Shown here one piece after another: positions 1 through 5,704 of a stretch of 30,116 nucleotides of DNA. A model generated the notes under the pieces. That model was not told the origin of the DNA. It ran no database searches and saw nothing but the letters and a program-made list of their open reading frames with translations. Within the stretch, counting starts at the first letter, position 1, and every line of letters begins with the position of its first letter. The position numbers were made by a program, and so were the translations under genes. Origin of the DNA: Collinsella sp. (lineage in GTDB: Bacteria > Actinomycetota > Coriobacteriia > Coriobacteriales > Coriobacteriaceae); assembly GCA_019414465.1 (NCBI GenBank), contig DXLY01000007.1, positions 1-30,116 on the forward strand, read 5' to 3'.

Positions 1-280
1 AGCCAAAGAGAGCCCTATCGTCCACCGTGTTCCCGCAATTCGAGCATGCGAATATTGCTCGCCCCATTTCTTCTTCGACAAAGCTCATGACGCAGGCATC
101 AGGCTCGATAAGGTCTGCCAAAAGCTCAAAGCAATCGCCCTTGCCAAGGACGGCCTTGATTGCCTGAAAGCCCATCTGGTACCTGATTGGCTTGTCTAGG
201 ATTTCGGCAGGTGAACCAGTCTCGCCGAGGTTTCGAAACTCAGCCGCCACCTCAAGACGTCTTTTCAATTCACTGCTCAC
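1..280 (-). CDS. Small zinc-ribbon protein, partial at window edge
   Basis: The gene runs off the left edge, with 93 residues visible. The start is GTG at 280, chosen because AAGGAG lies 7 to 8 bases upstream and the start overlaps the stop of the preceding gene by 11 bases. The N-terminus (SSELKRRLEVAAEF) is a predicted basic helix. The middle holds ELLADLIEPDAC, and a CSNCG knuckle follows; the second CxxC pair would lie beyond the edge. The order basic helix, LADLI segment, CxxC pair is shared with the genes at 270-665, 939-1460 and 1936-2208, so it looks like a paralogue of these. Function unknown. Confidence 0.6.
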   Translation of the reverse strand, partial: MSSELKRRLEVAAEFRNLGETGSPAEILDKPIRYQMGFQAIKAVLGKGDCFELLADLIEPDACVMSFVEEEMGRAIFACSNCGNTVDDRALFG

Positions 281-665
281 GTAAGATCTCCTTTCCGCAC
301 TCTGGGCAAAACTTCGGCTCAAATGACCCCATGTCGCCAAAGCCGATGTACTCCATCAGGTGTCCGTTCCATCCGCATTCAGAGCATTCGAAATAGCCGT
401 CTTTCATGCGCTGAGTCGGAATGAATGGGTCAGGTACGTGCTTGACCAAATCTTTGCAAGCTGGCACGTCTATGAGGTCAGCGATGTAGTCATAAGGACA
501 TTCCCACGGGTTGAGGCACTCGGGATAATCGATATCCAGCAATTCAAACAGTTCTTCGACAGACCAGTTGTGCTCAGATCCGTCAGGATGCAAAAGTGAA
601 CATTCAATCAAGCCAAACTTTTCGCGCAGCTTACTTGCAATCCTTCGGCGCACATCATTCATCAT
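270..665 (-). CDS. Zinc-ribbon protein of the element, 131 aa
   Basis: Unknown function. The N-terminus (NDVRRRIASKLREKFG) is a predicted basic amphipathic helix. A central YIADLIDVP segment follows, and two CxxC knuckles near the C-terminus (CSECG at about residues 93-97 and FCPECGKEI at about 119-127) should bind one zinc ion. A longer acidic insert (about residues 25-60) distinguishes it from its paralogues. GGAGGTGG lies 6 bases before ATG 665; the second ATG at 662 is also possible. It overlaps the upstream gene by 11 bases and the downstream gene by 11 bases, so translation is probably coupled. A nucleic-acid-binding or adaptor role is only a guess from the zinc ribbon. Confidence 0.7.
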   Translation of the reverse strand: MMNDVRRRIASKLREKFGLIECSLLHPDGSEHNWSVEELFELLDIDYPECLNPWECPYDYIADLIDVPACKDLVKHVPDPFIPTQRMKDGYFECSECGWNGHLMEYIGFGDMGSFEPKFCPECGKEILREQ

Positions 666-939
666 CTGTCGCCACCTCCGCGCCGCACCACGGGCAAAAC
701 CGGGGGACGGTCTCTATCTCGTCCCAGCCAGTGATGTATGTGTCGTCGTGCTCGAAGTGCGACACGCGAAACACCAGATCGCAGCGACGACAACGAACAG
801 CATCGACAGGATTGCAATCGCCGATGCTCGTGACGTCATCGAGGTCTACCATCTTGCGCGGCTTCCATCGCTGGTGAGAAGGGGTGGCCCCGCACGTCGG
901 GCAATCGACATCCCTTGCGAACCTCGTCCTCTTAGGCAT
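655..939 (-). CDS. Cysteine-rich protein with three CxxC knuckles, 94 aa
   Basis: Unknown function. Three CxxC pairs are visible: CPTCG near residue 14, CRRCD near residue 52 and CPWCG near residue 85. It therefore has one more knuckle than its neighbours and lacks their basic N-terminal helix and LADLI segment. Its C-terminus (RFCPWCGAEV) matches the ending of the other zinc-ribbon proteins in the operon. ATG 939 is chosen because GAGGTGG lies 7 bases upstream and the start sits in a TGATG overlap with the stop of the preceding gene; TTG and GTG codons just upstream are less likely. It overlaps the next gene by 11 bases. Confidence 0.68.
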   Translation of the reverse strand: MPKRTRFARDVDCPTCGATPSHQRWKPRKMVDLDDVTSIGDCNPVDAVRCRRCDLVFRVSHFEHDDTYITGWDEIETVPRFCPWCGAEVATDDE

Positions 940-1460
940 CACCAAACCACCTCTGCACCGCAGTAGGGACAGAATCGAAATGGGATCTCAACCTCAGTGC
1001 CATTGCCAAAAGCGTGCGCCATGAACGGCCTGCGCGTGAAGGTCTGACCGCAATTCGAGCAGACGTAGCCGATCCGCTCGGGCGTGCCATCAAAGGTGCA
1101 GGTGGGACGGTCAATCAAATCGGCCAGGCGATAGAAAAGTGTCCCGCTAACTCCGCATTTGACAGACTTGGCAATCCTTAGCAGGTAGACAGCTGCGGCC
1201 ATCCCAGGAATCTGCGGAGGCTTCTCGCTGTCCATCGCCTTGCGCATGCAACGCAAGCCATCGGCGATCTCGCGACGCTCTTTGTCGGTAATCGCTTGCC
1301 GAGCACCGTTCTCCTCATTGTCAACGCTGCTCAGACGCTGCTTGTATTTCTCGCACGTGCCGGTCTCGATGCTTCCAATGCAGAATCCGTCGAGCTTGCA
1401 GAAGTTGCCGTCGAGCATGGCACACGTCGCACAGGTCCTTTTGTTTCCATTGTTAGTCAT
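939..1460 (-). CDS. Two-part cysteine-rich and zinc-ribbon protein, 173 aa
   Basis: Unknown function. Residues 1 to about 42 form a cysteine cluster (CATC, then single Cys in NFCKLDGFC and GTCEKY) that could hold its own metal. Residues from about 57 onward repeat the architecture of the shorter neighbours: a basic helix (TDKERREIADGLRCM), a YRLADLIDRP segment, then CSNCG and FCPYCGAEV knuckles. It therefore looks like a fusion of an extra N-terminal module to the operon's common unit. ATG 1460 lies in an 8-base overlap with the upstream stop, with only a weak AAGAAGA ribosome site, so translation probably depends on coupling to the gene before it. Confidence 0.68.
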   Translation of the reverse strand: MTNNGNKRTCATCAMLDGNFCKLDGFCIGSIETGTCEKYKQRLSSVDNEENGARQAITDKERREIADGLRCMRKAMDSEKPPQIPGMAAAVYLLRIAKSVKCGVSGTLFYRLADLIDRPTCTFDGTPERIGYVCSNCGQTFTRRPFMAHAFGNGTEVEIPFRFCPYCGAEVVW

Positions 1461-1725
1461 TGACGATCTTCTTTCCGCAGAACATGCAGTACTTGATGCG
1501 TTCGATGTGGCCAACCGCTGCTACATTTGCAGTGAGATTGCCACAAATCGACGTGTTGTCAGAAATGCTGAGCTCAACATCGGTATCAATTTCAACCTTG
1601 ACCGTCGGCTCGCCATCGTAGCCGCGCATCATGGTCATAGTCCCAATTGGCGCCGCGAAGTAATCGCGATGCGGAATGTTGTACACAGGTGCGACCCGAG
1701 GGCCATCGCAGAAAAAGCAGCTCAT
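1453..1725 (-). CDS. Small two-knuckle zinc protein, 90 aa
   Basis: Unknown function. CFFC at residues 3-6 and CMFCGKK near residue 80 are the only knuckles, so the two halves of a possible zinc site sit at the two ends of the protein, with about 70 residues between them. The middle contains beta-rich stretches (TVKVEIDTDVELSI). ATG 1725 has AAGGTGG six bases upstream and overlaps the preceding stop by 4 bases (ATGA). An upstream methionine in the same frame has no ribosome site and was not chosen. The gene overlaps the next start by 8 bases, and its stop codon lies inside the ATGACTAA junction. Confidence 0.66.
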   Translation of the reverse strand: MSCFFCDGPRVAPVYNIPHRDYFAAPIGTMTMMRGYDGEPTVKVEIDTDVELSISDNTSICGNLTANVAAVGHIERIKYCMFCGKKIVND

Positions 1726-1943
1726 TCGATACCACCTTGCAATTTGCATCCGCAATCAGGACAGTACGTTGCATCACTCATGTACAGCGCGGCGCACATA
1801 CACTCAGAGCAGGCCGTGCGACCGTCTTTATCTACGATGAGGTGGCCTGTCCGCTCTCTCATCCACCTACTGCCGTCACCATCGAGCACAACAACATCAG
1901 CGGTCGAGCGATATGGAAGATGCTGCTCGCTAGCGCTAGTCAT
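1722..1943 (-). CDS. Small C-terminal zinc-ribbon protein, 73 aa
   Basis: Unknown function. The C-terminal third carries CSECMC near residue 46 and CPDCGCKL near residue 61, a compact four-cysteine ribbon. The rest is polar and lacks the basic helix and LADLI segment of the neighbours. ATG 1943 is inside an 8-base overlap with the upstream stop (sequence ATGACTAG), the same junction form as between the genes at 1453 and 1460. No clear independent ribosome site is visible, so expression probably relies on translational coupling. The overlap with the next gene is ATGA. Confidence 0.62.
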   Translation of the reverse strand: MTSASEQHLPYRSTADVVVLDGDGSRWMRERTGHLIVDKDGRTACSECMCAALYMSDATYCPDCGCKLQGGIE

Positions 1944-2208
1944 TGATAATCTCCACTCCACAGTAGGGACAATCCTCAAACCGAATATCGCTGGGCCATT
2001 CGCCGCCGCATTTCTCGCAAATGAAAGTATTGGTGAGAAATGCCGGTGGTTCGATTAGGTCGGCGAGATGGCGCATCACGCCACGCCAGCTCGAATCATT
2101 GGTGCCTGTAATCCTGGCGAGCGCGCGCTGTAAGCTCTCGCCATCCAGCGAGTCGTTTACCTTACGTCGCAATTCACTGGCGATCGCCCTTCTGTTATTC
2201 GTCGACAT
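1936..2208 (-). CDS. Zinc-ribbon protein of the element, 90 aa
   Basis: Unknown function. This is the shortest complete example of the recurrent unit: basic helix (NNRRAIASELRRKV, residues 4-17), a HLADLIEPP segment near residues 47-55, then CEKCG near 63 and CPYCGVEI near 79. The sequence between helix and LADLI (GESLQRALARITG) is predicted helical. ATG 2208 overlaps the upstream stop by 14 bases; the ribosome site (GAAAGAGAA) is weak. Its closeness to the genes at 270-665 and 939-1460 suggests duplication within the element. Confidence 0.68.
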   Translation of the reverse strand: MSTNNRRAIASELRRKVNDSLDGESLQRALARITGTNDSSWRGVMRHLADLIEPPAFLTNTFICEKCGGEWPSDIRFEDCPYCGVEIIND

Positions 2209-2419
2209 TTGTAATTCTCTTTCCGCAATGGGGGCAATTTATTGGCAAGCAGCCCATGACCTCGCAGAACACTCCGGCGAGCTCCGACCAAGTCAGATCT
2301 GGATTCCTGCGCATTGCGTTGGCAATCGCAGTCGCAACAGGCTGCTCATCAAGCATTCTTTTAACGACAGGGCGAAGCTGGAGCTTTAATTCCTTGCGTT
2401 CTTTCTCAGTAAGGACCAT
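2195..2419 (-). CDS. Small helical protein with a single CxxC knuckle, 74 aa
   Basis: Unknown function. The first 15 residues (VLTEKERKELKLQLRP) form the same kind of charged helix that starts its paralogues, and the end (INCPHCGKRI) resembles their second knuckle. The LADLI segment and first knuckle are missing, so a lone CxxC would have to pair with another protein or dimerise to bind zinc. It may be a shortened member of the family. ATG 2419 shares one base with the TGA of the upstream gene (TGATG). The gene overlaps the next start by 14 bases. Confidence 0.64.
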   Translation of the reverse strand: MVLTEKERKELKLQLRPVVKRMLDEQPVATAIANAMRRNPDLTWSELAGVFCEVMGCLPINCPHCGKRITNVDE

Positions 2420-2892
2420 CAGACCTCACCTCGAATCGAGTAGTTATACAGGTGCCTGTCGTAGTTAATTCCGAGCCGTCTCACGACCTCATCGACGGAA
2501 TTGGAGAATGGCATTTTCTTGACGCTCTCCACCTGCTCAGTCGTGTCCACAAGGCCTTTTGCCAAGTCGTACCTGTACACGAAGCAAAAGGCAGAGTGCC
2601 ACTTCGTTTCGATGGCATCCTTACGCTCGAAATGCTTAATCAGGTAGGCATCGCCGCGCTTGTTAGCCAAAACAGCCTGGCGATAGATACCCATGCCATC
2701 ATCGATGACCTCGATTGAAGTGATCTTGAAAATGTTGCGCTTGTCGGCAAAGAAGCAGTAACCGTCGCCTTTGCAAGTGACTCTCATCTCGTGTCCAAGT
2801 CGGGTGCATCCGTTGCAGAGATACTTATTTGCGGCAGTGTGCATCGTGTAGGCCTCGTACTTGCACGAGCCTGGGATGCAATCCTCACTCAT
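2419..2892 (-). CDS. Cysteine-rich protein of the element, 157 aa
   Basis: Unknown function. The first 45 residues are cysteine-rich (SCKYEA, CNGCTRLG, VTCKGDGYC), consistent with a metal-binding N-terminal module. The rest is a mixed alpha/beta domain without a recognised motif (for example AYLIKHFERKDAIETKWHSA), ending in YNYSIRGEV. It has no LADLI segment, so it is not an obvious member of the repeated family. ATG 2892 is supported by AGGAGGT seven bases upstream, the strongest ribosome site in the operon, and it overlaps the stop of the 38-residue gene before it by 4 bases. Confidence 0.68.
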   Translation of the reverse strand: MSEDCIPGSCKYEAYTMHTAANKYLCNGCTRLGHEMRVTCKGDGYCFFADKRNIFKITSIEVIDDGMGIYRQAVLANKRGDAYLIKHFERKDAIETKWHSAFCFVYRYDLAKGLVDTTEQVESVKKMPFSNSVDEVVRRLGINYDRHLYNYSIRGEV

Positions 2893-3005
2893 TTCGCTAC
2901 CTCCTTGATTGCTTTCCATTGCTCGAATTCCTTACGGGTCTCGTCCTTGGCAAACCACTCGGTCAGCTCGCGCTTGAAGCGCTCGGCGAATTCATCAGCG
3001 CTCAT
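2889..3005 (-). CDS. Very small charged helical protein, 38 aa
   Basis: This gene is short enough to be missed by common length cut-offs. Translation from ATG 3005 gives MSADEFAERFKRELTEWF and then a run of charged residues ending KEVAK. It is a predicted single amphipathic helix with three aromatic and many acidic and basic residues. GAGGGA lies just upstream of the ATG, the start overlaps the stop of the membrane-protein gene by 11 bases, and its TGA overlaps the next ATG by 4 bases. This placement makes it very likely to be translated. Function unknown; small helical proteins like this often act by binding a partner. Confidence 0.62.
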   Translation of the reverse strand: MSADEFAERFKRELTEWFAKDETRKEFEQWKAIKEVAK

Positions 3006-3192
3006 AATGTCCCTCGCAAAGCTCGAGCTCGCGGCGCATCATGAGCCAAAAGGCGAGCATGATTGCACCGACCATGACAAAGACGAGCGCTATGTTGAGC
3101 ACAGGCGGCAGACTGTCGATGAAGGTGCAGACCGGCTCGACCATGAGCAGAAGCGCAAAAAAGGCAGCGGATGATACAATTGCTTTGGTCAT
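2995..3192 (-). CDS. Small two-helix membrane protein, 65 aa
   Basis: Two hydrophobic segments are visible: residues about 5-25 (IVSSAAFFALLLMVEPVC) and about 32-52 (VLNIALVFVMVGAIMLAFWL), joined by a short loop, followed by a charged tail (MMRRELELCEGHYER). It is therefore predicted to sit in the membrane with both ends on one side. Small membrane proteins with this plan occur in phages as holins or superinfection-exclusion proteins, but nothing here decides the role. The ATG at 3192 has only a weak ribosome site. It is the first gene of the overlapping leftward operon. Confidence 0.6.
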   Translation of the reverse strand: MTKAIVSSAAFFALLLMVEPVCTFIDSLPPVLNIALVFVMVGAIMLAFWLMMRRELELCEGHYER

Positions 3193-3421
3193 TTTGCTTT
3201 ACCAGCTTTCCTTGACCGTCGGCCTGGTGGTGTTGCAGCACTACTAGGCCTTTTCTTTTAGAAATTGATCGCCACATCGTGAGGCACGGCATCAGGTTGA
3301 CTACCGGTTGAAAGGAGCGAACCGGCTTGCCGTTGAGCCACCTTGCGATTGGCAGGACATGGCACACGTACTGACCACCGCCAAAAGGTCGTACCTCACG
3401 ATGTGGCGATCAGGTAGCGGG
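3193..3421. repeat. Intergenic region with long inverted repeat
   Basis: The arms 3266-3284 and 3394-3412 are perfect 19-base reverse complements. With one mismatch and one G-T they extend to 3266-3290 and 3388-3412. Inside is a second hairpin (CCGGTT at 3304, AACCGG about ten bases on). Transcribed from either strand the segment would fold into a long stem with a branched loop. No U-run follows it on either side, so it is not a simple terminator. It could be a structured leader or small RNA of the leftward operon, or a remnant of a miniature transposable element; no target duplication is visible. Confidence 0.5.
3221..3260 (+). terminator. Plus-strand intrinsic terminator
   Basis: Read on the plus strand, 3221-3232 pairs with 3239-3250 over 12 base pairs (two of them G-U) around a six-base loop, followed directly by CCTTTTCTTTTA. 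On the minus strand the same bases would contain two A-C mismatches and no U-run, so the polarity is plus. It points against all nearby genes, which are leftward, and so may stop an antisense transcript. Confidence 0.6.
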
Positions 3422-3625
3422 CTAAGCTGCCTCGTCCTCAAGGTCGCTTAATTCACATCCAACAATTTCAGCGACCGAGCAGACCTCCCTCCAACGCCAA
3501 GACGTTTTCCCACGCAATTTGTTGTTGAGGGATGTTGTTGAAATGTTGAGCATGTTTGCGAGCGACTTCTTGCTATTGCCGGTCTTTTGAAGCCACACAG
3601 CAATCTTTTCAGCAATCCTATCCAT
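3422..3625 (-). CDS. Small HTH repressor-like protein, 67 aa
   Basis: A DNA-binding protein of the Cro/C1 (XRE) type is likely. Residues 1-45 hold a five-helix-like pattern with the turn SKKSLANMLNISTTSLNNKL, where SLANML and STTSLNNKL fit helix 2 and recognition helix 3. ATG 3625 is chosen because GGAGGTGAG lies just upstream; the longer frame up to 3748 would run through the operator region and is rejected. It is transcribed away from the two plus-strand HTH genes across three operator-like repeats, like the cI/cro region of a temperate phage. Which protein plays which role cannot be read from sequence. Confidence 0.75.
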   Translation of the reverse strand: MDRIAEKIAVWLQKTGNSKKSLANMLNISTTSLNNKLRGKTSWRWREVCSVAEIVGCELSDLEDEAA

Positions 3626-3640
3626 GTTCTCACCTCCAAG

Positions 3641-3716
3641 AGTGTCGTATTGGACACTACATAGTGTAGTGTCGTATTGGACACTTTTCAATAAGAAAAT
3701 TGTCGTATTGGCAACT
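3641..3716. promoter_or_regulatory. Three operator-like sites between divergent regulators
   Basis: The 18-base dyad AGTGTCGTATTGGACACT occurs exactly at 3641-3658 and 3668-3685, and a degenerate copy (ATTGTCGTATTGGCAACT) lies at 3699-3716. In the first two, AGTGTC and GACACT are inverted repeats around a six-base centre. Centre spacings are 27 and 31 bases, close to three helical turns. The second copy fills the spacer of the predicted leftward promoter and the third overlaps the -35 box of the predicted rightward promoter. This is what operators for one of the adjacent HTH proteins should look like. Confidence 0.75.
3663..3691 (-). promoter_or_regulatory. Predicted leftward promoter of the HTH switch
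   Basis: On the minus strand TTGAAA (3691-3686) and TACACT (3668-3663) are separated by exactly 17 bases. The spacer is the second operator copy. It would drive the HTH gene starting at 3625 and possibly the whole zinc-ribbon operon beyond it. Confidence 0.5.
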
Positions 3717-3736
3717 TTTTTGTTCGGCGCTAAAAT
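3708..3736 (+). promoter_or_regulatory. Predicted rightward promoter of the HTH switch
   Basis: TTGGCA (3708-3713) and TAAAAT (3731-3736) are separated by 17 bases, followed by AAAGGAGG and ATG 3761. The -35 box lies inside the third operator copy, so repressor binding there would block it. Confidence 0.65.
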
Positions 3737-3760
3737 ATATCTAGGCAAAGGAGGTCTCGG

Positions 3761-4006
3761 ATGTCATTCGCAAAAGCTCTCGATAGAGCTCTTAAGATAA
3801 AGGGATTGAAGCCTGCTGATATCGTTAGCGAAGAGGTGAGCGCATCGTATATATCAAAGCTTCTCTTAGGACGAATAGCTGACCCAACTTGGCAAAAGGC
3901 TCTGACGATGATTAAAGCTCTCGGCATGACCGTTGATGAATTCAGTGAGCTTGAAGCTCGATTAGAAGGTGAACCAAATAAATCATGTCTTTCGGGAAAA
4001 CTTTGA
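3761..4006 (+). CDS. HTH (XRE-like) protein 1 of a tandem pair, 81 aa
   Basis: A probable small DNA-binding regulator. The helix-turn-helix lies at about residues 15-40, with VSASYISKLLLGR matching the recognition helix and the start of the next helix. AAAGGAGG precedes ATG 3761 by seven bases. The last seven codons overlap the start of the next gene in another frame. Roughly 40 percent of residues are shared with that next protein in order (MSF.K.L.R, GLK, Y.SKL..GR, PTW.KA, LGMT..EF), so the two arose by duplication. It stands opposite the minus-strand HTH gene across the operator cluster. Confidence 0.72.
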   Translation: MSFAKALDRALKIKGLKPADIVSEEVSASYISKLLLGRIADPTWQKALTMIKALGMTVDEFSELEARLEGEPNKSCLSGKL

Positions 4007-4224
4007 AAAGAGTGATGGCCGAGCGCGGCCTGAAATCAGTTGACCTTGCCGACGAGGTGATAACGGTGCAGTACGTCTCGAAGCTCGTAACCGGCAGAAC
4101 GAAAAGCCCCACGTGGGACAAAGCGGTTTACATAGCCGAGAAGCTCGGCATGACACCATCAGAATTCAGATCGCTTGAGATCGAATATGACGGTATGGAG
4201 CATCATAAAAGAAAAGCCCACTGA
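3985..4224 (+). CDS. HTH (XRE-like) protein 2 of a tandem pair, 79 aa
   Basis: A paralogue of the preceding protein, with the same plan: helix-turn-helix at about residues 15-40 (VITVQYVSKLVTGR) followed by PTWDKAVYIAEKLGMT and a short charged tail. ATG 3985 lies inside the end of the previous gene (22-base overlap), with a GAAGGTGA about ten bases further away than ideal, so coupling is likely. Its TGA lies inside the terminator-like hairpin at 4213-4247. Small tandem regulators next to a recombinase can act as excision or immunity regulators; this is context only. Confidence 0.7.
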   Translation: MSFGKTLKRVMAERGLKSVDLADEVITVQYVSKLVTGRTKSPTWDKAVYIAEKLGMTPSEFRSLEIEYDGMEHHKRKAH

Positions 4225-4247
4225 GTGGTCAAGACTCAGCAGGCTTT
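4213..4247 (+). terminator. Hairpin overlapping the end of the second HTH gene
   Basis: AAAGCC (4213-4218) pairs with GGCTTT (4242-4247), and CTGAGT (4221-4226) with ACTCAG (4234-4239), with a small internal loop between. The T-run is short (CTTT), so it would be a modest terminator. It may separate the regulator genes from the recombinase. Confidence 0.4.
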
Positions 4248-4283
4248 AGTCCAGTCCCAAACGGCAGAACGGACAATTACATT

Positions 4284-5668
4284 ATGGCAGAAAAAGCGGT
4301 CATCTACGCGAGATTTAGCTCAGATAAGCAGCGCGAGGAATCAATTGAGGACCAGGTGCGCGTCTGCGCTCAATTCGCGGCATCCAAGGGCTTTGAGATT
4401 GTAAAGACCTATACGGACGAGGCGCGATCTGGCACCAATGCAGCCGGGCGCCCTGGCTTTCAAAAGATGATTCTCGATGCCCAGGCGCAACACTGGACAA
4501 AAGTGATCGTCTACAAGACCGACCGATTCGCACGCTCACGCTACGATTCGGCGGTATACAAGGCAAAGCTGCGCAAATGCGGCGTGGAGATCGTGACAGC
4601 AGCCGAATCGGTGCCGGACGGCCCCGACGGTATCATCCTCGAGTCTGTGCTTGAGGGAATGGCCGAATACTACAGCGCCAATCTCGCACAAAACGTCAAG
4701 CGCGGTATGGAGGGAAATGCCCTCAAGTGCAAGCACAACGGCGTCTCAATCTTTGGGTATGACCGTGGCGCAGATGGATATTATGCCGTCAATGAGCATG
4801 AGGCGGCAGGCGTGCGCATGGCCTTTGACATGTGCGCCGCAGGCGAGACTAAGGCCGAGATCATGCGCAGGCTCAACGGCCTCGGATATAAGACCGTCAC
4901 GGGCAAGCCATTCAGTAACGAGGCCGTAAACCGACTACTACATTGTGAGCGTTATATCGGTACCTATACCTGGGGCAATTTCAGGAAAGAAAACGGGATG
5001 CCATCCATTATCGACCGCAACCTCTGGGACAGCGCTCTTGCGGATATGGCGAGAACGGCAAGCAGTATCACTACTACCGCTGCCGCAAAACAAAAATGTC
5101 CATGCGCCGAGACGAGGTCGAGGACAAGGTGATAGGGGCATGCGCGCGGCTGCTCAACGAGAATCCAGATCTGGACGAGCGTATAGTCGATATGGTACTC
5201 GCGCGTCAGGACAAAGACGCAGAGCAGGAGATTACCGCGCGTGAAGCCCTGAGCCGCCGAATAACGGACGTTGAGCGCGAGATTGATAATGCCATCGACC
5301 TTGCCTGCAAACTAGGCTCTACCGACCGAATGGCGGTCAAAATCAACGGATTGCAAGACGAGCTCACGGCGCTCAAGGCCGAGCTCGACGAAATCAAGCA
5401 TGGCGCGCCGCTCATCGACCGGGACATGATCTTGTTCGCGCTATACAAGATGCGTCAATCGGACGGTCCTCGCGGGATGGTCGCCGCTTTCGTTGACCGA
5501 GTGACGGTCAACGAGGACGGGAGCCTGCTGGTGCAGTTCATTTTGTGCCACCCTGCCTGCGAAAACAAAAAAACCGAACCCTCCAATGGAGAGTTCGGGA
5601 AACTCAGCTGTGGTAGCCCGTACCAGATTCGAACTGGTGATCTCCGCCTTGAGAGGGCGGCGTCCTAA
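4284..5668 (+). pseudogene. Large serine recombinase, internally deleted and frameshifted
   Basis: The first part (4284-5040) encodes a resolvase catalytic domain with IYARFSSDKQREESIEDQ, whose serine near residue 13 should be the nucleophile. The DNA-binding recombinase domain follows, up to LWDSALAD near residue 253. From about 5040 the homologous frame is the +2 frame (CGYGENGKQYHYYRC, then a coiled coil around LTALKAELDEIK), while the original frame ends at 5132 after nonsense. The family normally has about 40 more residues here, including the first half of a zinc ribbon, so a deletion not divisible by three is inferred. The second frame then reads on into host terminator and tRNA-Glu sequence to 5668. 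It belongs to the integrase family acting on att sites, but probably makes no active product now. Confidence 0.75.
5564..5598 (-). terminator. Intrinsic terminator of the tRNA operon
   Basis: On the minus strand CCGAAC-CTCC type arms (5593-5598 with 5574-5579 and the inner GGAG/CTCC) form a hairpin followed by TTTTTTTGTTTT. It lies 12 bases beyond the CCA end of tRNA-Glu. Confidence 0.8.
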
Positions 5669-5687
5669 ACCGCTAGACGAACGGGCC
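5611..5687 (-). tRNA. tRNA-Glu (anticodon CUC)
   Basis: The minus strand gives a full cloverleaf: acceptor GGCCCGT with ACGGGCT, D-arm, anticodon stem CCGCC/GGCGG around loop CTCTCAA (anticodon CTC), T-arm with TTCGAAT, discriminator A and an encoded CCA. It reads glutamate GAG codons. It is the second gene of a two-tRNA unit and forms the boundary of the mobile element. Confidence 0.95.
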
Positions 5688-5704
5688 ATATGTAGCAAAT
5701 GCAA

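Larger units (their letters stand above)
1..5605. mobile_element. Right part of an integrated prophage or integrative element
   Basis: The block holds a tightly overlapping leftward operon of small unknown proteins, a divergent HTH regulator switch and a serine recombinase, and it stops at a host tRNA-Glu gene and its terminator. This is the usual layout of the integration and regulation end of a temperate element. No capsid, terminase or conjugation gene is visible, so phage and integrative element cannot be told apart. The left end is outside the window. The right end is inferred, somewhere between about 5540 and 5610, because the recombinase frame passes into host sequence there. No duplicated attachment core can be shown from one end. 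Confidence 0.65.

Noticed and set aside
3002..3367. 121-codon open frame on the minus strand across the long inverted repeat
   Set aside because: Its start has no ribosome site. Its second half lies in another frame of the well-supported membrane-protein gene, and the first half passes through the inverted repeat arms.
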